Assembly: GCA_020310875.1 (NCBI GenBank)
Contig: CM035438.1
Location: 95,112,205 to 95,176,204 of the forward strand
Length of the DNA stretch: 64,000 nt
Source: Ceratopteris richardii
Lineage: Eukaryota > Streptophyta > Polypodiopsida > Polypodiales > Pteridaceae
Direction: 5' to 3'
Shown: in pieces, positions 1 to 12,654 of the stretch
Layout of the letters: each line of letters begins with the position of its first letter
Numbering within the stretch: the stretch's first letter is position 1
Made by a program: the position numbers and the translations under genes
The notes under the pieces: generated by a model
Told to the model about the DNA's origin: nothing
The model's database searches: none
The model's input: the letters and a program-made list of their open reading frames with translations, nothing else

Positions 1-153
1 TTGTTTTTGTAAAGATATGATTGTGCTTTCTAAAGTGACCACCCTCATATGATGGATGTGATGTTGTTGGAACCAATACTTAGCAGTAGCAAGTGAATGT
101 GTAGATAATCGCTTGCAGTAACCTAATAGTCCAGCTTCACCCGCACCAATAAA

Positions 154-402
154 CTAAAGTAAAGTTGAGAGGTTATGGAATGTTGGATGGTAAGAAGATA
201 TTGGATCAAGAGGATAGAGTGAACCATGAGCCCAAAGATCAATACTTTTTTCTCCAGCTGCACGACGTTCATTTTGAGAATTGGCATCATTGTTGCATCG
301 TGTATTTAGAGCAAACTCTCTAGGCACACGAACATGGATACTTGTTGATGCAGGAGCATGAGGACGTTCTACTGTGAAGTTTGTGATACATGTCAACACC
401 AT
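154..402 (-). CDS. unrecognised short ORF
   Basis: An 82-codon minus-strand frame of fairly normal composition (motifs include PREFALNTRC and IDLWAHGSLYPLDP). It does not look like a retroelement domain I know. The same frame continues after its stop with further protein-like sequence towards position 1, so it may be a decayed exon running off the window. No signal peptide, membrane segment or catalytic motif is visible. No function is proposed. It could be a chance ORF in repeat DNA. Confidence 0.2.
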   Translation of the reverse strand: MVLTCITNFTVERPHAPASTSIHVRVPREFALNTRCNNDANSQNERRAAGEKSIDLWAHGSLYPLDPISSYHPTFHNLSTLL

Positions 403-1058
403 CTTTGCTAATGACCAACAATATCAAAAACAAAGATGAAAAACCGGTTGGAAGGGAGTCTAAAGCATAGGTTTTGCTCAAAAAATGTGTTTTCTTGTAT
501 GTGTATGGGTTAAAGTGTATTTTTCCACTGAGTATGGCTGAAAATGATGAAATTTGAAAAAAGTCATTTTTTTGGGGGAAGCATAGTCACGGATTTGATG
601 ATGTGGCACTTACTTTTGGAGGGAGTTTGAAAATTATACTTTTTCTAAAAGAAACTTCAGAAAATGGGCCCAAAAAAGTGACTTCTGACATATATATTAA
701 AAAATAGGCTCTTTTGAGTTAATATACACTGAAAAATGAGACTTTTTAAAAAAATTCATTTTTTTATTCAAATACATGTACGAGTTTGATGATGTGGAAA
801 GTAGATTCTCTTTGTCTCTCTCTAGAATAAGAAAGAGAGAGGCCTATTGAAGCCTAAAAAAAAGCCTACTCCAGCCTACTAAAAAGTGCCCTATTAAATG
901 CACTTTGTCCCCTTAAACAAGAACAGAATTAAGCTTAATCCCTAAAAACTAGGGATCCTTACAAGGCCCATGCAGAGTTCATTTTTTCCCCTAATGTCTC
1001 TCTTTCTATTCTCTGAGTACTTTTGTGAGATTTTGTTTCTGTACTATTCTTTGTATAT
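403..1058. other. AT-rich stretch with a weak internal repeat
   Basis: No gene is seen. Two segments about 190 bp apart (around 560-615 and 745-800) share an ATTC/GTCATTTTTTT run followed by GAGTTTGATGATGTGG or a close variant. They may be a degenerate subterminal or tandem repeat of an old element whose ends I cannot define. Confidence 0.3.
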
Positions 1059-2460
1059 GTGCGTCTATGGAATCCAATCAACAAGAACACATTATGTTGG
1101 CATATTCTGAACCATATGAATCTCCATACCCATCATAATCATAATATTTCTACTCGTACATGGCTTCATATTCTATGGGATTATGGTCATAGGCATAATA
1201 ATCACCATAGTTGTGCTCATTACTCTCATTTGTGTTTTCAAAGCTCATCAATGGGGTGATAGGTACTACTACTCTCTTGAGGTTCTCTTTTGGTTGTGCA
1301 TACTTGTCTAGCACTACATTTTGAGGGTGGGGTGTTTGATGTCCTAACACTGGTTGAGGTTGAGTATATCCTTCATAGTCCTATGATCATTGAACCATTG
1401 GAGGTCCTTGGTATGGATCATACCTTGGAGCCTCCCTAACCTAGTCTTTAGGTGGACATCTATATGGTTTGTATTGAGGAAGTCAAGGTTGTCTAGGTTA
1501 TCTGTTGTAAGGAAAATTTTTAGTATTGTGGTTAGTGTATTTCTACTCAATCTGGCAATAGAAGCTTGGTCTTGTCATGGTTGGTCTTACATATGGATAA
1601 TGTTGTGGTGGAGAAGGTCCTCCTCTTGCACAAACATCAGATGGATGGTTGGCTCCACAATGGACACATCTTCTTGGCATTGGCATCCACTAGGTTGAGT
1701 CTGATAAGGTTTTGACCCCTATTGCTTTTGAACTCTTAGCTTCTTGGCAACCAATTCAGGTAGTTCTTCCACATTTTTGGACTGAGTAGATGCACCACTA
1801 GAGGAACCTTCAAACCTAAATGGAGTCTAGGGGTCTTCAGATCATTCACCAAATTTTCCTCAAAATCTATGCATTCCTTAAGACACACATCAAAAGGTGT
1901 CCAATCATTTCATGTACATCAAGGCACTCTAACTTCCATAAGTAAATCCATCCAAAAATAGTGTTATCATCTTTGCTTGGGTAGGCCTTTCTACCACTAG
2001 ACATCGATTACCATATTGTTTAAACCTTTGGGCTCCTAGTCTTATAGACTCATTATTTGCTTGTTTGAAGCTATGAATCAAAGAAGAGGTATTATGCTTA
2101 ATTCCTCTCTTTGAGAACTAATCAATGAACTCCAATGTCAATAAATCTATTGCAATCTAAAGGTTGGAACCATGCCAAAGCTGTTCCCAACAATGTGAGT
2201 CCAAAAGCTTCATGCGAAACAAAAAATTCATGTATGTGTTTTAGCTTGCAACACTTGTTTAAATTTAGACATGTGATCATAAGGATATCTTGAACATGAG
2301 AGTGATTCCTCATGCATCTTGCAACCTGATAAAGTCCTAGGCTTCTACCCACATCTAGTGTTCGATGAATAACTTGAAAAACTAACACGCACCTGGTCCT
2401 TGTCCTTGCATAGGCAACAACCAGAGCAGCCAAGGTGTCACAAGAAAGGGTAGCCACCAC
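1059..2460 (-). mobile_element. Ty3/gypsy gag fossil (fragment)
   Basis: Minus-strand peptides match the gag of the other gypsy elements in this window. The segment FGLTLLGTALAWFQPL near 2.2 kb matches FGLTLIGPALSWFIPL in the 58-61 kb element. The block at 1,150-1,350 matches the KENL..VVPITPL region of the 6.4 kb gag. Only gag is present; there is no protease or pol and no bounded LTR pair. It is badly broken, with roughly eight or more interruptions. It abuts the LTR of an opposite-strand relative at about 2.46 kb, so the two may have been brought together by insertion or recombination. Old. Confidence 0.7.
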
Positions 2461-2777
2461 AAAGAGTTAGAGCAAAGGGAGAGTCAAGCACGACCAAGTA
2501 GGCAAAGCAGTCGAAGAAGATCTGCCAACTAGGCCTATCCATTTTTTTTTAAGATAAATCTTTTAAAAAGTGATTTTCATCACTACACCAACATTGCAAA
2601 TACCATTTTTGGTTGATTAGAATCCATTTCATTCAAGCACCTTGAGAAGAATTAGAAGTACCTACATATCAATTTTCATCATTTTTAGACTCCGTTTGAG
2701 CCCTCAAATAATCCTTGGAACCTAATTTTTAACTAGGTCGAACACCATGTCTAGATAGGGGAAAGGCTAGTCAAAAA

Positions 2778-2787
2778 CTATAAAAAG
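2778..2787 (+). promoter_or_regulatory. TATA box in the gypsy LTR
   Basis: CTATAAAAAG lies about 290 bp upstream of the primer-binding site, inside the presumed 5' LTR. This is where the U3/R promoter of a plant LTR would be expected. A TG-rich tract (about 2,908-2,945) follows in the presumed R/U5. Inferred from position only. Confidence 0.5.
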
Positions 2788-3078
2788 AGCTAGAGAACTT
2801 ATTTTTGAGGTTAGCTAGTTGGAGAGTGAACTTAATCTTGAGCATTGTATACTTTCTTGGAGCTCACTAATAGAAGATTCCATTGTTCCACTCTTTGTCT
2901 TGCCTTGTGTGCATGTGTGTGTGTGTATGTGTGTGCATGCTTGTGTGCTTCTCAATCACTCACTTGTGAACTTCATTTGCTCACGGTCATCATACTCTCC
3001 TCATGTCTTCCTGGATTGACAATTATGAGGTGGATCTCCTCGTGTTGGTACTTGTTGTTGTGCTAGAGTGACACCAAA

Positions 3079-3100
3079 TTTGGCACCGTTGTTAGGGATC
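3079..3100 (+). other. primer-binding site, tRNA-Asp type
   Basis: TTGGCACCGTTG followed by TTAGGGATC resembles the primer-binding site used by plant Athila/Tat-type gypsy elements (TTGGCGCCGTTGCC...), matching the tRNA-Asp 3' end, with a few transitions. It fixes the 5' LTR end a few bases upstream and the plus orientation. The lineage assignment comes from established knowledge of Athila/Tat primers. Confidence 0.65.
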
Positions 3101-3429
3101 CAGCTTTGAGGACGAGCATGTGATGGTAAGATGTAGAGACGTGACATTGGAATCATAGGTAATCTCTTAATTTTTATTCTTCTACCTACTTCATCATCAT
3201 CACTACCATCTCTACTCTCCATCCCTTTCCATCATCATCTTCACCATTCCGGTTATATCCCCGCATTCCATCTCCATTCTCCCATTTCACTAGCAAGTGT
3301 GTGAGAGAGCAATTTTGTGTGCTTTGTTTTTGCATGTTTCTTGAGCATTATTCAAGGTACGAGCATCCACAACAGTTGCAATAATTGGAGCAAGTACAAA
3401 AAAGCTCTGCATAGGTCTTGGGGCATTGA

Positions 3430-4075
3430 CCTCTATCAATCATGATTGACAAAAAAATCGGTCTTTGTAAAATTAAGTGCACCACCATAGAGTAGAAGAC
3501 TTGCACATCACAAATCCACAAAAATTTCAAAAAAAAAAATCATTTTCTCTGTCCATCATGCTTGATACCATCAATCATGATTGACACTATCCACGGTGAT
3601 GGATAGCTTGTCCATTGCAATTGACAGACTCCGAACGACACCATATCAATCATAACTGATAGCATCCATCGTGATGGACACACCTCTCCATCACGATTGA
3701 CAAAAAAATCATGATTGACACTTGCACTCGGCCAAAAACCTATCCATCATGACACATAGAACAATGATTGACAGCAATAAATGCAAAAAACCAAAAATTT
3801 CAATCAATCACCATTGACAACCCATGATGGACTGCCTGTCCATCATGACAGACAGGTGTCCATCATGAGGGACTAAAGTATCATGATTGACACCTCATCT
3901 CATTGAAAACTCCATCCATCACGATGCATAGGCCCACAATTGACAGGTATTCATGCAAAATCCCGAAAAAATCTATCCATTGCAATTGACTTGACACTAT
4001 CCATCACAATTGATAGGCCATGACAGATAGCTCTATACATCATGATTGACAACCTTGTCCATAACGATTGACAAC
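3430..4075 (+). repeat. leader repeat field with CATCATGATTGACA motifs
   Basis: About twenty copies or near copies of a 14-17 base motif, CATCATGATTGACA or CATCACGATTGACA, are scattered irregularly. Some are in the opposite sense (TGATGGACA), so many pairs can fold on each other. The field lies between the primer site and gag and ends near 4,070-4,100 with GATTTTGGCCA, a string also present in sense orientation in the leader of the 58-61 kb relative. Probably untranslated leader. Irregular spacing argues against a simple satellite. Confidence 0.7.
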
Positions 4076-6269
4076 TGATTTTGGCCAATTTTTTAGGGTT
4101 TTAGATTTTCAAACTTTGACTAATTCTAATCATAAATATCAAGTGATTAGAGCATAGTGAGGCCCCAAAGCAAATAATTTGTGAAATCCTATTTGCGTGT
4201 TAGCCTCTTTTGACCCCCAAAATGTTGAAGTGATATAACTTCTTCATACAAAATCTGTTTGTAGTGATCTTGAGTTCATTGGAAAGCTTCTTGAGTTGGA
4301 AAGCTTCTTGAGTTGAAAGCTTCTTGAGTTTTCCTTGCGATGAAAACTTATTGGACAAGAAGTGGCAGCCTAAGGAAAAGAACAAGTGACTAATATGAAA
4401 GGACTTTGCAATGAGGTTCTACTTGGGAAAATTGGGATAACAGATAACCGTCAAGGCATATGAATCTTAGGTCAGGAAGACACCCAAGGAGAGATAGACA
4501 AAGCACCATATCTTCTGAAGCTAGTGTCAATCGTATAGCTAGGTCCTAGGCCAAACGTTTCAGTGATTAGCCATACATCCTAAGTTCAGGAATGAGTGAC
4601 TTTGAGATGTCGTATAGCATGGAGAGACTAGTAGGAAGCTTAGGAGTGGCATACCTAGAAACACCAGAAGGACCTTACAAGACTCAACTGGAATTCATCA
4701 AGACAAACCGATTAGGTGCTCACATCTATGAGGATGCTCTAAGAAGATCTGCTGTCCAAATTAAAAAGCCTGATCAACCTATTGGACTAGAGCACCCGCT
4801 AGTCAAATTTGAAAATGGTTCATACATTGATAAAGAAGGAACCATGTATGTAGTCACCAACTAGCCACATAGAGCATAAAAATTTGGCAATGTAATCCTA
4901 GAGACTAAAATGGGTGACATAGAGCAATCCCAGGATAACAAAGCTTTGAATTGTTCTAGAATAGGGAGACAAATGAAGTCTTTTACAGGTTTAAGACCGA
5001 TCAACCTACTGATGTAGGAAGCATGAAGATATATGAATTTACGGATCTTGAAATCCCAGGCAAAGTGGTCTAATTACACAACATATCAGAGAAAGTGTTT
5101 GTGGTAACATAACTTGGTAAGCATGCCTACACTTGGAAGGGTGAATTTGTTTTCTCCCAACCGAGATCCAATGTCTCTTATGGTCATCAAGGAGCTGAGA
5201 CATCCCAAGCTCATGGAGCTTAGAGGGATAGAAGTAGAGATAGACCCGAAGTGAGCTTTGCAAACCCCTTAGGAAGAGAGCGATCAGGATTAGATGTAGA
5301 AAGAACAGATCATGAGAGACAGAAATATGAGAGACGGAAATATGAGACATCAAAGAGGCATGGATGAGGTTCCCTTGCCTAGACCTAGGGAACACCCTAG
5401 AATCTTGAGACCTACTCAATTGATTAAGTCCATGAAGAATTACTTCGATGGCACGAGAGATCCATATGATTATGTAGTAGAGTTTAGACAAGTTTTAAGA
5501 GGTCAACAAGTTGAGGACTTGTTCACTTAGTACAATGCCTTCGGTCTAACTCTCAAGAACACTGCCTTAAGATGGTTTTAACCACTACACCAAGGTTAGC
5601 TCAGAAATATAGACTAGTTGTAGGAAGCATTTATTATTGAATTCTTCAAAAGTGGCATGAGGCACAATACTTCATCACTAATCCATAGCTTAAAAAAAGA
5701 CCTCAAGAGACAGTTAGACTCACAAGGATAAGATTTAGACAGTATCTGGAGAGATGCCCTATGGCATAGTTACCAACACAAGCCAAATAAGTGGCATTAT
5801 TCCTAGATGGTTTGTTAAGTACCAAATTAATACCCTATGTGTACTTGAAGGACCCTAAATCCATAGAAGAGTGTGTACATATGTGCATAGATATTGAGGA
5901 TAATCTAGGGGAGGAACTAGACCTCTCTAAAATCTATATATATTCAGATAGCTCTACTAGTCTCACTTCCAAAGCTTCTACATCTATACAGGAACTTCTA
6001 GAGAAGGTAGCTCAGAAGTTAGGAGTCTCTAGCAAACAGATACCTAGATTTGCCCCAATGAAAAGATGCTATACATGTGGAGGAGACCGTATGGCTAATG
6101 TATGCCCAATCATGGCTAAACCCCAAGTGAACCCTAAGAGCCAATACTACACCATACAAAGGAGGTATAGTAACCACACCGCACAAGATTGCCCAACAAA
6201 CAAGCAAGTGGTTATGAAAAATTATCCACAGCCATATCCACAACAGGGGAGATACCAGAACCAATACCC

Positions 6270-7897
6270 ACCACAATAGTATGCTAGAGAACAGAAACCC
6301 TACCAACCACACTATCAAACACAAAAAAGACCTCAACCAGTGTTAGTACAACAACCCCACCTTCATCCAATGTAATCCTAGTAAAATATGCAGCTGCTAA
6401 AGAAAATTTGAATAAAGCCTTAGTACCAACATCACCTTTGATCTCAAAAAGTGATGTGAATAATCATAGTTTTGACTCGGCTCAAATGGATAGTCCACAA
6501 GCCTACTATATGCACTCACCAGAGCATAATGAGACTTACTCTTATGAAGACCCTAGCGAATCTAGTTGGGAGTCAGAATATGCTAATGTAATGTACAAAA
6601 ATCCTAGTTCTAGGCTCCAACCTAGATAGATAAGACCCCTAGCACCTAGAGAACTATGCTATAGATGCCAAGGTGCCCTATACCTACACTTATGCAACCC
6701 CAATCCGTGACAGTTCAAGGGTTTTTTTAGGATTTTGGGAAGGAGCACCTTTTACGAGATTGTCCTAAGAACCCAAGCAATGGACCAAAGATCACTCCTA
6801 TCAATGTCATTAGGCTAGTATTAGATTTGTAATTTCCATTACCCTAGTGCAAGTTGAACTCACCTCTCAAAGGCACTCTCACATACCTACACCTGCAAAC
6901 ACAGTTGTACTCACCTCTCAAAGGCCAAGATAGTTGAACTCACCTCTCAAAGGCACTCTCACACACCTACACCTGCAAACATAGTTGTTAAAGGTGATGT
7001 GGATGGCATTGAAGATGACAATATTCTTCATGTTCCTATTCGTTCTACCATTCCTACTGCACCTACTATAGAGAAAATTTGTTGGGATGGCAGAGATGCT
7101 CATGCACATGCATTGATAGCCTTGTCTGTCAAACGTTCCATTATTCGTCACATTCGCTCTTGCAGAATAGTTATGAATGCTTGGTGTACACTTACCACTT
7201 TCTACTAGGCAAGGAATGAGGCTCATGTTTCTTACCTTTGAAAACAGTTGGAGAGTGAGCACATGAACGAAGGTGATTCCATGGACATTTTTCTGACAAA
7301 GATCAAAGATTTGAAAGAGCAGTTCATTTTTGTTGATGAAGTCTTGCCCGAGACTTCACTTATGCAGGCTATTCTAAATGTTCTTCTAGATTCATATTAG
7401 AGTTTTGCTTCTATTGCTCGTTTGATGATGTAAGGCAATCCAAATGCCTTAACATTTGAGTAGTTAGTCTGTGTTCTATTGTAGGAAGGTCAGTCTAGGA
7501 AAAACATGTCCATCATGCGAGTTGTAGATCAAGCTTTCCTTGCTATTCATTAGGGAAAAGGTAAATGGAGCTCTTCTACTAGTAAGCAAAAATATGCTAA
7601 TTCTACACAAACAAAGAAGGATGACAGAGATGACAAGAAAATAGAAAAGCAGAAATTGTTTTGCAAGTACTGTAAAGAAAATGATCATTTCATAAGAAAT
7701 TGTCCAAAATTGGTTGTAAAAGAGGCAAAGAAAGAAGAGGCTGGAATGGTTGCTTCAAAGGCAGAATGAAGAATGGGTGTTTACTAGTGTTTTGACCCAT
7801 CTTCTCCTGAATAGTGTATGTCTACAATAGACTCAGATGTTCAGTACTTTGATAGTGGGGCAAGCAAACATATTATCTCACTGTACAGTTCCTTCAC
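6270..7897 (+). repeat. tandem duplication, copy A (gypsy-copia fusion)
   Basis: This segment matches 8,078-9,712 at an offset of 1,808 bp, shifting to 1,815 bp after a 7-bp length difference near 7,795. I count about eight single-base differences, roughly half a percent, so the duplication is recent compared with the decay of the elements in it. The unit holds the end of the gypsy gag, a junction and the start of the copia gag-protease region. The fusion therefore predates the duplication. Confidence 0.9.
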
Positions 7898-8077
7898 CTT
7901 TGATAGTACAGTACCAACCACACTATCAAACACAAAAAAGACCTCAACCAGTGTTAGTACAACAACCCCACCTTCATCCAATGTAATCCTAGTAAAATAT
8001 GCAGCTGCTAAAGAAAATTTGAATAAAGCCTTAGTACCAACATCACCTTTGATAGTATGCTAGAGAACAGAAACCCT
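7898..8077 (+). repeat. mosaic junction between the two tandem copies
   Basis: This short stretch is built from pieces of the duplicated unit: 7,912-8,053 matches 6,301-6,442, and 8,054-8,080 matches 6,279-6,305. Joins fall at short shared words such as CTTTGATAGT and AGTATGCTAGAG. The patchwork resembles template switching during repair, although an assembly error in a repeat is possible. Confidence 0.8.
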
Positions 8078-9712
8078 ACCACAATAGTATGCTAGAGAAC
8101 AGAAACCCTACCAACCACACTATCAAACACAAAAAAGACCTCAACCAGTGTTAGTACAACAACCCCACCTTCATCCAATGTAATCCTAGTAAAATATGCA
8201 GCTGCTAAAGAAAATTTGAATAAAGCCTTAGTACCAACATCACCTTTGATCTCAAAAAGTGATGTGAATAATCATAGTTTTGACTCGGCTCAAATGGATA
8301 GTCCACAAGCCTACTATATGCACTCACCAGAGCATAATGAGACTTACTCTTATGAAGACCCTAGCGAATCTAGTTGGGAGTCAGAATATGCTAATGTAAT
8401 GTACAAAAATCCTAGTTCTAGGCTCCAACCTAGATAGATAAGACCCCTAGCACCTAGAGAACTATGCTATAGATGCCAAGGTGCCCTATACCTACACTTA
8501 TGCAACCCCAATCCGTGACAGTTCAAGGGTTTTTTTAGGATTTTGGGAAGGAGCACCTTTTACGAGATTGTCCTAAGAACCCAAGCAATGGACCAAAGAT
8601 CACTCCTATCAATGTCATTGGGCTAGTATTAGATTTGTAATTTCCATTACCCTAGTGCAAGTTGAACTCACCTCTCAAAGGCACTCTCACATACCTACAC
8701 CTGCAAACACAGTTGTACTCACCTCTCAAAGGCCAAGATAGTTGAACTCACCTCTCAAAGGCACTCTCACACACCTACACCTGCAAACACAGTTGTTAAA
8801 GGTGATGTGGATGGCATTGAAGATGACAATATTCTTCATGTTCCTATTCGTTCTACCATTCCTACTGCACCTACTATAGAGAAAATTTGTTGGGATGGCA
8901 GAGATGCTCATGCACATGCATTGATAGCCTTGTCTTTCAAACGTTCCATTATTCGTCACATTCGCTCTTGCAGAATAGTTATGAATGCTTGGGATACACT
9001 TACCACTTTCTACTAGGCAAGGAATGAGGCTCATGTTTCTTACCTTTGAAAACAGTTGGAGAGTGAGCACATGAACGAAGGTGATTCCATGGACATTTTT
9101 CTGACAAAGATCAAAGATTTGAAAGAGCAGTTGATTTTTGTTGATGAAGTCTTGCCCGAGACTTCACTTATGCAGGCTATTCTAAATGTTCTTCTAGATT
9201 CATATTAGAGTTTTGCTTCTATTGCTCGTTTGATGATGTAAGGCAATCCAAATGCCTTAACATTTGAGTAGTTAGTCTGTGTTCTATTGTAGGAAGGTCA
9301 GTCTAGGAAAAACATGTCCATCATGCGAGTTGTAGATCAAGCTTTCCTTGCTATTCATTAGGGAAAAGGTAAATGGAGCTCTTCTACTAGTAAGCAAAAA
9401 TATGCTAATTCTACACAAACAAAGAAGGATGACAGAGATGACAAGAAAATAGAAAAGCAGAAATTGTTTTGCAAGTACTGTAAAGAAAATGATCATTTCA
9501 TAAGAAATTGTCCAAAATTGGTTGTAAAAGAGGCAAAGAAAGAAGAGGCTGGAATGGTTGCTTCAAAGGCAGAATGAAGAATGGGTGTTTACTAGTGTTT
9601 GCAGTTTTGACCCATCTTCTCCTGAATAGTGTATGTCTGCAATAGACTCAGATGTTCAGTACTTTGATAGTGGGGCAAGCAAACATATTATCTCACTATA
9701 CAGTTCCTTCAC
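8078..9712 (+). repeat. tandem duplication, copy B
   Basis: This is the second copy of the gypsy-gag/copia-gag fusion. It continues without interruption into the rest of the copia element at 9,713, so it is the original, or the copy joined to the parent, while copy A is truncated. It contains the same internal repeat near the fusion, where a block starting GTTGAACTCACCTCTC occurs twice about 80 bp apart (copy A 6,850 and 6,932). Confidence 0.9.
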
Positions 9713-12640
9713 TTCACTCGATAGTGCCTTCACAGGGAATAATGTCACATGCACTAACAACTCATGTTATCCTATTATGAGAGTTGGTAAGATCATTCTG
9801 ACTACTACTACTACTAGTTGTTTTACATTCTCAGATGCTTTATTTGTGCCATGGATCAAGAAAAATCTATTATCAATTTCAACATTAGCCAAGATTTTCT
9901 TGGTTGTGAAATTTGTTGATGAAAGATGTACAGTTCATGATCTATCAAATGGCAAGGTCATTATTGCTTCTAGCATTTTATGTCATGGGCTATATAAGCT
10001 CATAGACTATGAAAAATGTGTGAATGATTTAGCATGTGCAGTACATGATTCTCAGGCTATGTCAGATGCAAAGCTTTGGCATGCACGCTTTGGTCATCTG
10101 AATTTTGCTAGTTTGGTATGCTTATAGAAATCTGAAATGGTGTCCTTTTCACCACAAACTTGAGGCACCTAGTAAACATGTATGTGAAGGTTGTATTTTG
10201 GGCAAAATGCAGGGTTCATCATTCCCCAAAGATGGTTCAGTTTGAGCTACTCAAAAATTGTATTTTGTTCACAGTGATGTCTGTGGTCCTATGCAGACAC
10301 CCTCTTTTGGAAACTATTTTTACTTCTTGACTTTCATTGATGATTTTTCCAGGCATGCATGGGTGTATCCATTGAAAGAAAAGTCCGAAGTGTTTATGTG
10401 CTTCAAACAGTTTCTAGTTTTGGTTGAAAATCTGTCAACATGTAAAATGGGCACCCTCCATTTTGATCAAGGGGGGGGATATATGTCTTCTTAATTTAAT
10501 GCATTTCTGGTTGAATGTGGGATAAAACATCAGTGTACACTGTTGTATACACCTCAATAGAATGGAGTTGCTGAACGGAAGAACATGTCACTCATGGAGA
10601 TGGCGAGGTGTATGGTCAAGAGTCAAGCTGTACCACATAGTGTCTGGTTTGAGGATGTTATGTGTGCAACATATGTACGTAATAGGTGTCCCACTAAAGT
10701 TCTGCAATCTATCACTCCATATGAGGTTTGGCATGTCACAAGCCATCTCTTGCTCCTCTATGTGTTTTTGCTTTTTTGGCATATGCATTAGTGCCTGAAC
10801 AACAATGCAAAAAAGTGGATGATAAAGCAGATCATTCCATTTCTGATGTAGATTTACATGATGCACTTGTTGATGAGAGCGCTAATATTGAGGAGGCAAA
10901 AACTATGTCAAAATGGCTGGTGCAACTTTGTGTGATAGCAAATTAGATGCACCTTTTTCATATCGTACTCGCTCAAGCTTTCATAGTGCTTCTTTTTCAT
11001 CAGATTGCTATGCGATGGCTGCCCCTTGTCTCTATGATGAGAATGACCCTATTTTGTTTGATGAAGCACAAAATTTTGAAAATTGGATGGCTGCTATGCA
11101 ATCAGAATATGATGCTATCATGAAAAATGGTACCTGGTCTTTATGTGACTTGCCTCCTGGCAAGAAAACCATTAGCACCAAGTGGGTATACAAGCTGAAG
11201 CATAAGCGTGATGCAACACTCAAAAGGTATAAGGCTAGGATTGTTGCAAAGTGTTATGCACAAGAAAGATACATTGATTTTGATGAGACCTTTTCTCCTA
11301 CTTACTGAATGAATACTATTTGTAGCATATGTGCACTTGCAGCTCATCATGGTTGGAATGTACATCAATTGGATATTAAAACTGCATTTCTCAATGGTGA
11401 TTTTCATGAAGAAGTGTATGTTTCTGAGCCTCATGGCTTTGTGCAGAAAGGGCATGAAAACCAAGTGTGCAGGTTAAAGAAGGCATTATATGGTTTAAAG
11501 CAAGCACCACATGCTTAGTATGAAAAGATACATGCCTATCTAATTGCACATGGTTTTGAGAACAGTCTGACTGAAATCACCTTATATGTTAAGCATGCTA
11601 ATGATGTGCTTCTGATCGTTGTTGTCTATGTTGATGACATGTTGTTCATTGGTCCTCATGAGAAGCAAATTGCTGATTTCAAGGCTGATTTGCATGCCTC
11701 ATTTGAATGTATGATTTGGGGCATTTGCATCATTATTTGGGCATTCAGTCTATGCAAGTTGATGGTAGAATAGCTTTGTGTCAAATGAAATATATTGACA
11801 CATTATTGGAGTGTTTTGGCCTCGAAGACTGTAAACCTATTGCCACTCCTATGGAGAGAGGTTTATGATTGAGTCTACATGATGTTGGAGATGCATTTGA
11901 TGTTGTTCTCTATCAGAACGTTGTTGGATGCTTGATTTACTTATGCATTACTCGGCCAGATATTTAGTTTTTTCTCTCACAGATGAGTAGGTGTATGCAC
12001 TGCCTAGGTGTCAAGCATTGGTAGGTAATTAAGCACATCTTTAGATACTTGAGTGGTATCCAACTACTTGGATTGTTTTATCCCAAGCGGGGATCACTAC
12101 TGCCAGATTTACATGCTTTTTTTGACTCTAACTCCACTCATTGCTATGACACTTGTGTGTCCACTAGTGGCTTTTTCTTCATGGTTGGTAGCTCACGTAT
12201 ATCTTGGTTGAGCAAGAAGCAGCCTACTATGGCCACTTCCAGTTGTGAGGCTGAGTATAGGGCAGCTTTCAAAGCGACTTTTGAGTGTGTGTGGCTTAGA
12301 CACCTTATGGTTGATTTGTGTGTTGGTTAGTCTTCTACCACCACCATCTTCACTAGCAGTCAGAGTGCATTGGCAATTGTGAGGAACCCTGTGTTCCATG
12401 ATCGCACTAAGCATATTGAGGTGCATTATCATTATGTCACGGAGAGGTTCTTTGTTGGAGAGATCAGCTTGGCATATATGCCCACATAGGAGAACATTGT
12501 AGACTTTTTCACGAAGGCTCTGCCTAGGGAGAAGTTTGAAGCTTTCCGCAAAGCTTTGGGATTACTTCCTTTTGTGGATTGATTCCACATATCTTAGCAC
12601 TTCCTTATACATGAGTGCCAACTCTTTGTTGACCGCATCA

Positions 12641-12654
12641 CTTTAGGGGGGATT
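12641..12654 (+). other. polypurine tract of the copia element
   Basis: TTTAGGGGGGATT lies directly before the 3' LTR start TGTTGATATA at 12,655, about 60 bp after the end of RNase H. It sets the element's orientation and its LTR boundary. Confidence 0.75.

Larger units (their letters stand above)
2461..6838 (+). mobile_element. Ty3/gypsy element, 5' portion (LTR, primer site, leader, gag)
   Basis: Only the 5' end is present. In order it holds an LTR-like region ending just before 3,079, a primer-binding site, a leader of about 1.5 kb full of short repeats, and gag from about 4,592 to 6,838. Gag aligns with the 58-61 kb element across three regions: the N-terminal block with TNRLGAHIYED, the core with DYVVEFRQVLRGQQVEDL, and the zinc-knuckle block near 6,070 and 6,660-6,790. 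No pol follows, because the sequence passes directly into a copia gag. Broken, with about ten interruptions. The left LTR boundary cannot be fixed because no second LTR is present. Confidence 0.75.

Noticed and set aside
1390-1698. 102-codon plus-strand frame rich in Trp and Ser
   Set aside because: It lies antisense to a gypsy gag and has no domain of its own.
3430-4075. CRISPR-like look of regularly returning short motifs
   Set aside because: Spacing is irregular, motifs occur in both senses and degenerate, and the location in a retroelement leader of a plant genome excludes CRISPR.
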